From Holosporales bacterium (GTDB lineage Bacteria > Pseudomonadota > Alphaproteobacteria > RUG11792): a stretch of DNA of 64,000 nucleotides. The notes under the pieces are model-generated. The model did not search any database and had not been told where the DNA came from. It worked only from the letters and a program-made list of their open reading frames with translations. The stretch is from NCBI GenBank assembly GCA_031266135.1, contig JAISBP010000023.1:31514-95513 (forward strand). Direction: 5' to 3'. Position 1 is the first letter of the stretch; every line of letters starts with the position of its first letter. This document shows positions 47,500-55,891 of this stretch, piece after piece. The translations under genes were made by a program, and so were the position numbers.

Positions 47500-48099
47500 T
47501 TATCTCCTGATGATCCAAGCTTTCATTTTTATGGCTCCCACAAGTTGGTACGCAAGTGCATGTACTGGAAGCGATGGCAGTGTTGCTCGCACCGGGCTTG
47601 GTGGCACAACAGCTCCACCTCTTTGTGGCACACTGAACCAATTTTCTATCTGCTCAGTTGTTACGGTCAATGGTTTTAGCCGTCCCCTATCACCAGTCAC
47701 TCGCAATCCATCATAACTTTGTGATTGTGTAACTGGCACGTTTACTGGGCCTATCGGCTCCGTAGCCTCCTCTACTTGTAATCCATCATAACTTTGTGAC
47801 TGTGCAACTGGCACGTTTACTGGGCCTATCGGCTCCGTAGCCTCATCCACTTGCAATCCATCATAACTTTGTGACTGGTCTGGTGTTATGGGCACTGGAT
47901 CTGGTTGCGCTGGAGCCTCATCCACTTGCTGTTCATTGTGTACAATTGTTGGGATCAATGGTGGCAGCTGCCCACTAGTACAGTTTGTTGGCAGTCTATG
48001 AAGATCCCTTAGTACCAGTGAATATCTATAAGCAGTAGATTCTCCTATCGTCAATAACCCACACGTAAAAATAAGGAATATTTTACTAGTGTTAGACAT
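47500..48099 (-). CDS. Secreted protein with tandem 25-residue Pro-rich repeats
   Basis: I chose ATG 48099 (GAAGGATGATTAATGTT upstream; MSNTSKIFLIFTCGLLTIGES signal) over 48111. The 199-residue product has about 2.3 copies of a 25-residue unit SQSYDGLQV-DEATEPIGPVN-VPVAQ. At DNA level the repeat unit is 75 bp (two full copies from about 47702 to 47851). Other parts are Pro/Val-rich. No family recognised; such repeats are common in surface or secreted proteins, and copy number may vary. Confidence 0.7.
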   Translation of the reverse strand: MSNTSKIFLIFTCGLLTIGESTAYRYSLVLRDLHRLPTNCTSGQLPPLIPTIVHNEQQVDEAPAQPDPVPITPDQSQSYDGLQVDEATEPIGPVNVPVAQSQSYDGLQVEEATEPIGPVNVPVTQSQSYDGLRVTGDRGRLKPLTVTTEQIENWFSVPQRGGAVVPPSPVRATLPSLPVHALAYQLVGAIKMKAWIIRR

Positions 48100-48111
48100 A
48101 ACATTAATCAT

Positions 48112-48481
48112 CCTTCAATAAATATTCATCACAATATAATTATACAATAGAATAAATAAAGATGCTACTTCTGATAGTATAAGCTTGTTATTTACTTGAA
48201 ATACTATGTCAAATCTAATAGATAATATGGAATATGCATCAAGATGAAGGACATTTCTACCAAAATAGTTAGAGTTATCAATTATGTAGCTGGGGTTTAT
48301 ACCCAATTGACTGTATGATTTCACTGGATCATGATCAGTATCAAAGGCATGACTCAATATCCAGAAATATCGCTAGTTGGATTGCTAATATTTAAATCCT
48401 ATTAGACGTTAATTATTACTTCCAATTTGCAGTCATCTCAACTATAATCCAAGACTGATTTAAGAATTCAGCAAAAGAGCA
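48112..48481. other. Intergenic, nothing clear seen
   Basis: About 370 bp AT-rich region between two divergent secreted-protein genes. An 80-codon frame on the minus strand exists (48115-48357), but with no ribosome-binding site or recognisable sequence I do not call it. Confidence 0.4.
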
Positions 48482-49252
48482 GTGATTAAAAAATTAATAA
48501 TGGCGCTTATACCAATAATTTATTTACGAGAAGGGATATGTGTGGACTCAATGGAATCTGCACAGATATTAAACGATAAAGGGCTCCAATATTCTCCATC
48601 AGTTAGTGAGCAAGGATCCATCGTTCCAAGACCAAGGAAGCAACGAGGTTCCAGAAAGAATAGACCCTATGGTATTGGTGTAGAGCACCAAAGAGCGGAA
48701 GCCAACTACAATCTAGTAACACGTAACGGAGAACTATTAAAGCACAAAGCTCTAATGAATATATACCAGGTACTGTCATTCCATGCATATCGAACAGGGT
48801 TCCCGATGGGGAGTTTGTCACATCGAGTATATATATCAGGAATAACCGGGAAAAAACAAAATAGAGATACGGCTCGGTCCTTAGATTGCCAGCTAGTAGA
48901 ACTAAATCCATTCTGGAGAACAGCAAACCAATTACTATGGGAAATAGACGATAATTCTTATTCACTACCAAACAGACAGAAGCCATATTGCGGCATGCTC
49001 TCGATTCCGCCAAAAGGAGACGTTGTACCAGATGCATTCTATCCAGGGGGAGGAATTGTGCCAGATGTACTACTATTCACTCCAGTTAGAGAAGATGTAC
49101 CATTATTCTCTCCAGTTGAAAGAGTTGTACCACCATTATCTCCAGCTGAAAGAGAAAGAGATGTATCAGATGTACCACCATTCTCTCCAGTTGAAGAAGA
49201 AAGGCGCCCAGAAGATTGGGGAGCATGGCTGATGCAACAATGCCCAGGGTAA
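48482..49252 (+). CDS. Secreted protein with C-terminal SPVE-type repeats
   Basis: A 256-residue protein starting at a GTG (MIKKLIMALIPIIYLREGICVDS, a likely signal). The middle is unremarkable. The C-terminus contains four or five degenerate 10-residue units of the form xVPPFSPVEEx (e.g. VPLFSPVER, VPPLSPAER, VPPFSPVEE), encoded at about 49061-49203 by a 30-bp DNA repeat. Functional family unknown. Divergent from the similarly repetitive gene at 47500. Confidence 0.65.
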   Translation: MIKKLIMALIPIIYLREGICVDSMESAQILNDKGLQYSPSVSEQGSIVPRPRKQRGSRKNRPYGIGVEHQRAEANYNLVTRNGELLKHKALMNIYQVLSFHAYRTGFPMGSLSHRVYISGITGKKQNRDTARSLDCQLVELNPFWRTANQLLWEIDDNSYSLPNRQKPYCGMLSIPPKGDVVPDAFYPGGGIVPDVLLFTPVREDVPLFSPVERVVPPLSPAERERDVSDVPPFSPVEEERRPEDWGAWLMQQCPG

Positions 49253-49463
49253 GTGTTATTTCAGCATAGTATAGTATTTGCCGTTTCTGGGAATATACTT
49301 TCCGTGAGTGATATACAAGGCAAATTAGATGAAAGTAATGCTATGTACCATCAAGCAAAATTAGTTATGTAGTGTTGGGAGAACTGCTACACACTGCATC
49401 CTTGACTCCACGTATTTATTATGCAAAAATATCCGTTATTAAAGTGTTTTTGGTTACAATCGG

Positions 49464-49655
49464 ATGGCTGTCCCCAAGAAGAAGACCTCCAAATCTAAGA
49501 AGGGTATGAGGAGGTCCCATGATTTTGACACTCCCGTGAATTTTGCAACTTGTGATAACTGTGGGAAGGCTGTCATGCAACATAATGTCTGCAAATTCTG
49601 CAATACCTACAATGGTCGTAATATTAAGACTACAGTCAGGGTAGAGGAGATGTAG
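49464..49655 (+). CDS. rpmF: 50S ribosomal protein L32
   Basis: The 63-residue protein has MAVPKKKTSKSKKGMRRSHD and CDNCGKAV...CKFCNTYNGR, a four-cysteine zinc-binding pattern of L32. Followed 43 bp later by plsX, the usual rpmF-plsX-fabH order. Confidence 0.96.
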   Translation: MAVPKKKTSKSKKGMRRSHDFDTPVNFATCDNCGKAVMQHNVCKFCNTYNGRNIKTTVRVEEM

Positions 49656-49698
49656 TTTTGCTTAGCCCTCTCTGTATCTTCTTGTGCTGGGTTAATCG

Positions 49699-50742
49699 AT
49701 GATCAGGATCGCTTTGGATGTGATGGGGGGAGATAAGGGTGTTGAATCTAATATTACCGGTATCCTTCATTGCGTCACGCACAATAAGTATAAAGATGTA
49801 AATTTTGATTTATTCGGTAATAAGCCGCTTATAGATGCCGCCATCTCTAAGGTCTCAAAGTTTCCCATGGAGTTATGTGAAATCCACGACACTGGGGAAC
49901 GCACCATCTCATCCGATGATCGTCCATCGATGGCGATCAAACGCGGCGGTGGAACCAGCATGTTCGAGGCCATCTCTCACGTTGCATTGGGGAGGAGTGA
50001 CGCCGTCGTATCATCCGGGAACACGGGAGCGTATATGGCGCTGTCCAAGATCATCATCGGGATGATGGCGGGGATCGACAGGCCCGCGATCGTGAGTATA
50101 ATCCCCAATATCAAGGGCCGGAGCGTCATGTTGGATCTTGGGGCCAATACATGCTGCTCCTCAACACAACTCGTTCAGTTTGCGGTCATGGGATTGGCGA
50201 TTGCTCAGGTCATGCTGGGGGTTCAAAATCCCAGTGTGGCGCTCCTCAATATCGGAACAGAACGATCGAAGGGAACCGAAGTCCTTGATGAGGCGTATAA
50301 AGTGCTGGCCCGTGCTCGGCACATCAAATTCACTGGGTTCATTGAGGGGACGGATATCATGGCCGGAACTTCCGATGTCATCGTGACGGATGGATTCCCC
50401 GGGAACATATCCCTCAAGACGATAGAGGGGACCATTAAATACCTCACATACCTCACTAAAAACGAAATAGAGAATAGTTTTATGTGCAAGATAGGGTACC
50501 TCTTTTGCCGTAGGATGGTATCCTCGATTAAGGATGCCCTCGATCCACGGCAGCATAACGGTGCCCCGTTCGTTGGCCTCAAGAAGATCGCCGTCAAGAG
50601 CCATGGGAACTCGGATGCCATCGGATTTTCAAAGGCCATTTCTGCCGCCATCAAATTGGCCAATTCAGATTTTATACAGAGTATTTCTAGGGCACTATCA
50701 ACAATCAAACCAGAGTCCCCAAATGAAAACAGTCATAAATAG
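49699..50742 (+). CDS. plsX: Phosphate acyltransferase PlsX
   Basis: The 347-residue protein starts IRIALDVMGGDKG and contains VSSGNTGAYMALSKIIIG, RPAIVSIIPN, MLDLGANTCCS and GFIEGTDIMAGTSDVIVTDGFPGNISLK, all PlsX. It converts acyl-ACP to acyl-phosphate, the first step in phospholipid synthesis. It overlaps fabH by 20 bp. Normal length. Confidence 0.95.
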   Translation: MIRIALDVMGGDKGVESNITGILHCVTHNKYKDVNFDLFGNKPLIDAAISKVSKFPMELCEIHDTGERTISSDDRPSMAIKRGGGTSMFEAISHVALGRSDAVVSSGNTGAYMALSKIIIGMMAGIDRPAIVSIIPNIKGRSVMLDLGANTCCSSTQLVQFAVMGLAIAQVMLGVQNPSVALLNIGTERSKGTEVLDEAYKVLARARHIKFTGFIEGTDIMAGTSDVIVTDGFPGNISLKTIEGTIKYLTYLTKNEIENSFMCKIGYLFCRRMVSSIKDALDPRQHNGAPFVGLKKIAVKSHGNSDAIGFSKAISAAIKLANSDFIQSISRALSTIKPESPNENSHK

Positions 50743-51685
50743 TATAGCGGGCCATTTACCAACTAAGATCGTCACGAACGATGATCTCTCGCAGACGCTG
50801 GATACGACTCATGAATGGATATTCGATAGGACGGGCATCGAGAAACGTCACCTAGTCTCCGATGGAGAACTAGCCTCGGATTTGGGACTCATAGCCGCCA
50901 GACGAGTCCTGGAACAGGTCAATTTTGATCCATCGGGAATAGATGCAGTGATTGTATCGACCACGACATCCGATCGTAGATTCCCATCGTGTGCCGCCAG
51001 GATCCAGGGTGACATCGGAGCGAAGCGGGCATTTGCATTCGATGTGGGGGCGGCCTGTGCGGGGTTCATATATACCCTCGCCATAGCCGATAGTCTGATG
51101 AAGAGTATGCGGTTACAGAATGTGCTACTGGTGTGCTGTGAGACGTTATCATTATTCGTTGATTGGACGGATAGGGCCACCTGTGTTTTATTTGGAGACG
51201 GCGCCGGGGCTCTCCTCCTGAATGCAGCAGATGATTCATCGGAGAGTGGATTGATAGCAACGAAGCTCTATACCGATGGCTCAAAAGAGAAATACAATTC
51301 AATACTTTCTCATAGTGGCCCACAGAACGACCATAGGGGGTATACGACGATGTCTGGACGTTCGGTCTTCAAATATGCGATAGAATATATGTCGGCTTCC
51401 ATGAATGAAATCTTGGATGAGAACGGAATGACGATTGATGATATAGATTGGATCATTCCTCACCAGGCGAATCGCAGAATACTGGAATCTCTTTGTAAGA
51501 TAAAGAATTTTCCACTAGAGAAAATGATTATAACGACGCAGAATCACGCGAATACTTCGTCGGCATCCATCCCGCTTGCCATGAGCAGTGCAATCAGGGA
51601 TGGCCGAATCAAAAGGGGACAATCGATTCTGATGACTGCCCTTGGCGCGGGTCTCGTATATGGATCTGCCATTATAAGGTATTAG
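50723..51685 (+). CDS. fabH: 3-oxoacyl-ACP synthase III (FabH)
   Basis: Start chosen at ATG 50723 (MKTVINSIAGHLPTKIVTND), in line with the family; the open frame reaches back to 50534 inside plsX. The 320-residue enzyme starts fatty-acid elongation from acetyl-CoA and malonyl-ACP. Catalytic Cys112 is in DVGAACAGFIY, His in DWIIPHQANRRI, and Asn in QNHANTSSASIPLA. Overlaps plsX by 20 bp, indicating coupled expression. Confidence 0.95.
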   Translation: MKTVINSIAGHLPTKIVTNDDLSQTLDTTHEWIFDRTGIEKRHLVSDGELASDLGLIAARRVLEQVNFDPSGIDAVIVSTTTSDRRFPSCAARIQGDIGAKRAFAFDVGAACAGFIYTLAIADSLMKSMRLQNVLLVCCETLSLFVDWTDRATCVLFGDGAGALLLNAADDSSESGLIATKLYTDGSKEKYNSILSHSGPQNDHRGYTTMSGRSVFKYAIEYMSASMNEILDENGMTIDDIDWIIPHQANRRILESLCKIKNFPLEKMIITTQNHANTSSASIPLAMSSAIRDGRIKRGQSILMTALGAGLVYGSAIIRY

Positions 51686-51711
51686 GCTTTTTAAACGAGG
51701 GGATGAAGCAA

Positions 51712-52059
51712 ATGAGTTATGATGAGAATAACGTATTCCACAAGATTATACACAAAGAAATTCCGGCGGATATTATTTTGGAGGGAGAGCATTATATCGC
51801 CATCAAAGACCTAAACCCTAGAGCTCCGGTTCATATATTGATGATCCCCAAGGGAAATTATGTAGATTATGGTGACTTTGCATCGAATGCATCCACCGAG
51901 GAAATCGTGGATTTTCATCGTGGGATAAGTAAGATCATTACGATGATGAATTTACGGGCCAGTGGCTTTAAACTATTATCTAATGCTGGTCCGTTTGTTT
52001 ATGAATCAATCGAAGGACAACAGGTGATGCACATGCATCTGCACATTCTCGGTGGTTAA
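51712..52059 (+). CDS. HIT-family nucleotide hydrolase (HINT-like)
   Basis: I prefer ATG 51712 (MSYDENNVFHKIIHKEIPADII), since GAGGGG lies at proper spacing from it and abuts the earlier ATG at 51703. The product has the HIT motif QQVMHMHLHILGG (H-x-H-x-H) at the end, KDLNPRAPVHILMIPK, and FKLLSNAG. HINT-type proteins hydrolyse purine nucleoside phosphoramidates. Followed by a palindromic element and ileS. Confidence 0.92.
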   Translation: MSYDENNVFHKIIHKEIPADIILEGEHYIAIKDLNPRAPVHILMIPKGNYVDYGDFASNASTEEIVDFHRGISKIITMMNLRASGFKLLSNAGPFVYESIEGQQVMHMHLHILGG

Positions 52060-52072
52060 TATTTATGGTATT

Positions 52073-52245
52073 AGACATCTTTCCAAACCTTCAGAATCAG
52101 TTCTTATGGAAGGAGATCCGGCACACAGAACCGGAGTGTACTTGGGTGTACACCAAGGAGATGTAAGGAGGTATTTGAGTCCCGGGGCGACGAAGCAGAA
52201 GACTGATTGTGGAGAGTTTGGGAAGAGGTATATTGTGGAGGAACA
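52073..52245 (+). repeat. Palindromic element copy 4 (between HIT gene and ileS), long class
   Basis: Not inside a recognised gene but still open in the same frame as the other copies (KPSESVLMEGDPAHRTGVY ... EFGKRY) from 52052 to a stop that overlaps the ileS ATG (TAATG). It has the central GTGTACTTGGGTGTACAC inverted repeat and the 15-bp extension (CAAGGAGATGTAAGGAGGTA). It may provide a short leader peptide coupled to ileS or simply tolerate the gap. Confidence 0.85.
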
Positions 52246-52248
52246 TTA

Positions 52249-55197
52249 ATGGGAACTGAACAGAACAACGCTAAGCAGCTGAAAGATACGGTATTTTTGC
52301 CGAAGACAAGTTTCCCAATGCAGGGAAATTTAACGAAAAAAGAACCGGCTCTGCTCGAGGAGTGGAATAATGGTGATCTGTACGGAAGGATACGGAAGAG
52401 CTCAAAAGGAAGAAAGAAGTTTATACTCCATTTTGGTCCACCGTATGCGAATGGACATACCCACATAGGGCACGCCCTAATCGGAATCCTGAAGGACGCC
52501 GTCGTTAAGTCCTACCAAATGTCTGGGTATGACGCTCCATTGGTCATTGGCTGGGATTGCCACGGACTCCCAATTGAGTGGAAAATCGAGGAATCATACC
52601 TTAAGCAGAAGAAAAAGAGGGAAGATGTTCCGGTCGATGAATTCATGGGGAAATGCAGAGAATTCGCTGGGCAGTGGGTCGATATACAGAGAGAAGAATT
52701 CAAAAAGCTTGGCATTATTTCCGACTTCAAAAATCCGTACAACACAATGGATAAGGAATCAGAGGCCGTAATCTGCGAAAAGTTCTTTGAGATAGTGAAG
52801 AAGGGGTTGGTCTATCGTGGGAAGAAACCCGTCATGTGGTCCGTCGTCGAGAAGACGGCCCTCGCCGAGGCGGAGCTAGAGTATCACGATAAGGTGAGCG
52901 ACGCCATCTTCGTTAAGTTTCCAATAGTTGAATCAAAAGATAATAGACCTCTTTCGAAACCTTCAGAATCAGAGTTATTGGAAGGAAAGCCTGCGCACAG
53001 AAGCGCAGCGTACTTGAGTGTACGTGAGCATTCGAGCACTGGATTGACGTACCAAGAAGCTGATTGTGAAGAGTTTTGGAAGGGGGCTAGGGATTTAGTT
53101 GGTGCCTACGTTGTAATCTGGACTACAACTCCGTGGACCATCCCCGGAAATAAAGCCATCGCGTATTCCCCGGATTTTGAGTATTCAGTCGTAAAGGTTG
53201 GTGACGAACGGTACATAATAGCTAAAGAATTAGTCGATTCCGTTATGAAAGAGGTGGGTATTTCGGATTATGAAGTAGTTCGTAATATTAAGGGTGCCGA
53301 CCTAGCTGGCATAATGTGCGATCACCCACTAAAGAATTTGGGATTTCCTGGGAGTGGTTCTGGAATACTTCTAGTTCCGGCACACCACGTCACGATCGAT
53401 ACTGGTACGGGGCTCGTCCATACGGCCCCCGCCCATGGTGTTGAAGATTTCATGGTGGCGAAGGAGTTTAATCTCCCCGTTGAAAATGTTGTCAATGATG
53501 ATGGGACATTATCCGATACGCTACCATACTTCCAGGGAGAACACGTCTTCAAGGTCAATCCCAAGGTCATCGAGGAATTGAGGAAAACCGGGAATCTACT
53601 GCATGCCTCCCAGATAACGCACAGCTATCCCCATTCGTGGAGATCGAAGGCACCGCTCATTTTCAGGACAACCAGCCAGTGGTTCATCTCGATTTCTGAT
53701 ATTCGAGAGAAATTGCTGAGTGAGGTTAATGAGACGAAATGGTTCCCCAGCTGGTACGTTAATCGCATCAGAAGTATGGTGGAAAAGAGGCCAGATTGGT
53801 GTGTTTCGAGGCAACGCATTTGGGGCGTCCCCATTGCATTGTTCATCAATAAAAAGACCGATGAAATCCTGATGGATGAGGAAGTATTCATAAAAATAGC
53901 CAAGACATTCCGAGAGGAAGGAATAGAAGCCTGGCATAATAAACCAGCCGACTACTTCTTGTGTGGTAAATATAATCCGGATGAATACACGAAAGTCTCT
54001 GATACACTCGAGGTTTGGTTCGATAGTGCCTGCTCACACCATTACGTCCTGGAATCGAGGGATGAACTCTCCTGGCCAGCTGATCTGTATTTCGAGGGAT
54101 CAGATCAGCATCGAGGATGGTTCCAGTCTTCACTGGTAGAGTCGGTATGTACCACTGGTAAGGCGCCGTATAGGCATGTGGCGACCAACGGATTCGTCCT
54201 CGATAAAGACGGTAAGAAGATGTCTAAATCCGTGGGGAATGTTGTTTCTCCGGATGATGTCATCAACAAATTTGGAGCCGATATATTGAGGCTGTGGTGC
54301 CTGAATTCGGATTATTCTGAGGATACTCGCATAGGCGACGAAATCCTCATTCGGCAGCAGGATGTATACCGGAGATTTAGGAATACACTGCGATACCTCC
54401 TGGGGGTCATCTCCTGCTACGACCCGAATGTTAAGGTCGAATATAACGAACTTCCGGATCTTGAAAAGTTGATTCTACATCAGTTGTATGAACTGGATGC
54501 ATTGCATAAGGAATCGATTGCTAAATACGAATTTCAGCGGTTTTGCTCGGCTTTGCATTCGTTTTGTTCCAATGATTTATCGGCCTTCTATTTTGATATA
54601 CGGAAGGATAGTGTCTATTGTGATGCGAAAGACGACATCAAGAGGATGGCGTGTATCAACGTCATGAACGAGGTATTCGTATTTATATCCCATTGGCTAG
54701 CCCCGATATTATCGTTCACATCAGAGGAGGCGTGGCTTTGTTATCCCCTAAATTCAAATAGAGAAAGCATTCATCTGAATTTATTCCCGACTTCAGATAC
54801 GGGGTGGAATAACCCAGAACTCGCATCAAAATGGCAGTTCATCAGAGAGATAAGGAAGAGTATCACATCGTCTATCGAGGTGGAAAGAGCCGCGAAAACG
54901 ATTGGCTCCAGCCTCGAAACCGAGATCCTGATTTATTCGAATGATCTTGATGTATCGAAGAAGTTGATGGATATAAACATGGCAGAAATTACGATAGTTT
55001 CCAAAACGAAGGTAATAAACGCACAGATACCACATAATGCAACGTATTACGAAGATACGAAGGTCGGGATAGTGGTTGCCAAAGCCGCGGGGAGCAAGTG
55101 TGACCGCTGCTGGAAGGTATCGGAGGATACGGCATCGACCACCACGTCGTACGGAGCCGCGCATCTTTGTCCTAGGTGCAAACAGATCGTCCTGTAG
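52249..55197 (+). CDS. ileS: Isoleucyl-tRNA synthetase carrying an inserted palindromic-element peptide
   Basis: I chose ATG 52249 (MGTEQNNAKQLKDTVFLPKTSFPM, after GGAGGAACATTA) over a GTG at 52207 inside the element. The 982-residue class I synthetase has HIGH at residues 72-75 (PPYANGHTHIGH), KMSKS at 657-661, an editing domain with WTTTPWTIPGN, and C-terminal zinc CDRCWKV ... CPRC. About residues 231-281 (KPSESELLEGKPAHRSAAY ... STGLTYQEADCEEFWKGAR) are a palindromic-element insert between the catalytic domain and the start of the editing domain. Residues before and after are continuous with the family, so the protein is likely functional. Confidence 0.95.
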   Translation: MGTEQNNAKQLKDTVFLPKTSFPMQGNLTKKEPALLEEWNNGDLYGRIRKSSKGRKKFILHFGPPYANGHTHIGHALIGILKDAVVKSYQMSGYDAPLVIGWDCHGLPIEWKIEESYLKQKKKREDVPVDEFMGKCREFAGQWVDIQREEFKKLGIISDFKNPYNTMDKESEAVICEKFFEIVKKGLVYRGKKPVMWSVVEKTALAEAELEYHDKVSDAIFVKFPIVESKDNRPLSKPSESELLEGKPAHRSAAYLSVREHSSTGLTYQEADCEEFWKGARDLVGAYVVIWTTTPWTIPGNKAIAYSPDFEYSVVKVGDERYIIAKELVDSVMKEVGISDYEVVRNIKGADLAGIMCDHPLKNLGFPGSGSGILLVPAHHVTIDTGTGLVHTAPAHGVEDFMVAKEFNLPVENVVNDDGTLSDTLPYFQGEHVFKVNPKVIEELRKTGNLLHASQITHSYPHSWRSKAPLIFRTTSQWFISISDIREKLLSEVNETKWFPSWYVNRIRSMVEKRPDWCVSRQRIWGVPIALFINKKTDEILMDEEVFIKIAKTFREEGIEAWHNKPADYFLCGKYNPDEYTKVSDTLEVWFDSACSHHYVLESRDELSWPADLYFEGSDQHRGWFQSSLVESVCTTGKAPYRHVATNGFVLDKDGKKMSKSVGNVVSPDDVINKFGADILRLWCLNSDYSEDTRIGDEILIRQQDVYRRFRNTLRYLLGVISCYDPNVKVEYNELPDLEKLILHQLYELDALHKESIAKYEFQRFCSALHSFCSNDLSAFYFDIRKDSVYCDAKDDIKRMACINVMNEVFVFISHWLAPILSFTSEEAWLCYPLNSNRESIHLNLFPTSDTGWNNPELASKWQFIREIRKSITSSIEVERAAKTIGSSLETEILIYSNDLDVSKKLMDINMAEITIVSKTKVINAQIPHNATYYEDTKVGIVVAKAAGSKCDRCWKVSEDTASTTTSYGAAHLCPRCKQIVL
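52936..53095 (+). repeat. Palindromic element copy 5 (in ileS), short class
   Basis: In-frame insert in ileS with the core CTTCAGAATCAGAGTTATTG, central GTACTTGAGTGTAC inverted repeat and end box CCAAGAAGCTGATTGTGAAG. Closest to copies 1 and 7. Confidence 0.9.
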
Positions 55198-55203
55198 GAA
55201 ACG

Positions 55204-55251
55204 GAGCCCGTAATGAAAGCTTGAGGAAATTGGGGTAGGGCAGGCGGGCTC
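55204..55251. terminator. Possible weak hairpin between convergent ileS and ndk
   Basis: Arms GAGCCCG and CGGGCTC (7 bp) flank a 34-bp loop at the end of ileS and ndk. There is no T-run, so termination is uncertain. Confidence 0.3.
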
Positions 55252-55259
55252 AATTATTG

Positions 55260-55679
55260 CTATCCAACTATCTCCACATTACTGAAGAAAAAGCTGATTT
55301 CTCTTGCGGCTGTTTCTGGTGCATCTGATCCGTGCACTGAGTTTTGGTCTACTGATATTGCGAATCTCTTCCTGATTGTCCCTTCGGCTGCATTCGTTGG
55401 GTTCGTTGCTCCCATCAATTGCCTGTATTCCTCGATTGCGTTTTCCTTTTCTAGGACTTGGACCACGACTGGTTCAGAGCTTAAAAACTTACATAAATCG
55501 TCATAAAACGGCTTGCTTGCATGAATCTCGTAGAATTTCTTCGCTTGCTCTAGAGATATGAGTATTCTCTTTTGTGCAATTATTCTAAATCCTGCAGATT
55601 CGATAATATTATCAATCTCCCCAGTTAGATTTCGACGAGTTGCATCAGGCTTAATGATCGAAAGTGTCCATTCTATCAT
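55260..55679 (-). CDS. ndk: Nucleoside diphosphate kinase
   Basis: The 139-residue enzyme keeps (d)NTP pools balanced. Motifs: [15 protein letters not shown], active-site NSVHGSD with the phosphorylated His116, [10 protein letters not shown] and [14 protein letters not shown]. Length normal. It is convergent with ileS. Confidence 0.96.
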   Translation of the reverse strand: MIEWTLSIIKPDATRRNLTGEIDNIIESAGFRIIAQKRILISLEQAKKFYEIHASKPFYDDLCKFLSSEPVVVQVLEKENAIEEYRQLMGATNPTNAAEGTIRKRFAISVDQNSVHGSDAPETAAREISFFFSNVEIVG

Positions 55680-55891
55680 ATAACAATTCCTCTGATAAGC
55701 ATATCCTTATAATTTATATTATGGAAACCATAACCAAAAATTATAAAGTTCCTAAATTTATTATTTGCTAATGTACACGACTCTTGCAAGTTATTTTTAA
55801 AACGGTCTCTAAGAAACAACTTTACGGTATACTCACCCTCTAATAACTGATAGTATAACAATATGTTTTAGTTTATGGGGAGATTACTAAA

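Noticed and set aside
47702..47860. CRISPR-like direct repeats
   Set aside because: Units are 75 bp, contiguous, without spacers and in frame in a coding sequence.
48115..48357. 80-codon frame on the minus strand
   Set aside because: No ribosome-binding site, no recognisable sequence, in an AT-rich gap where such frames arise by chance.
49253..49463. Possible tRNA before rpmF
   Set aside because: No cloverleaf, no GTTCRA-type T-loop found in this or other gaps.
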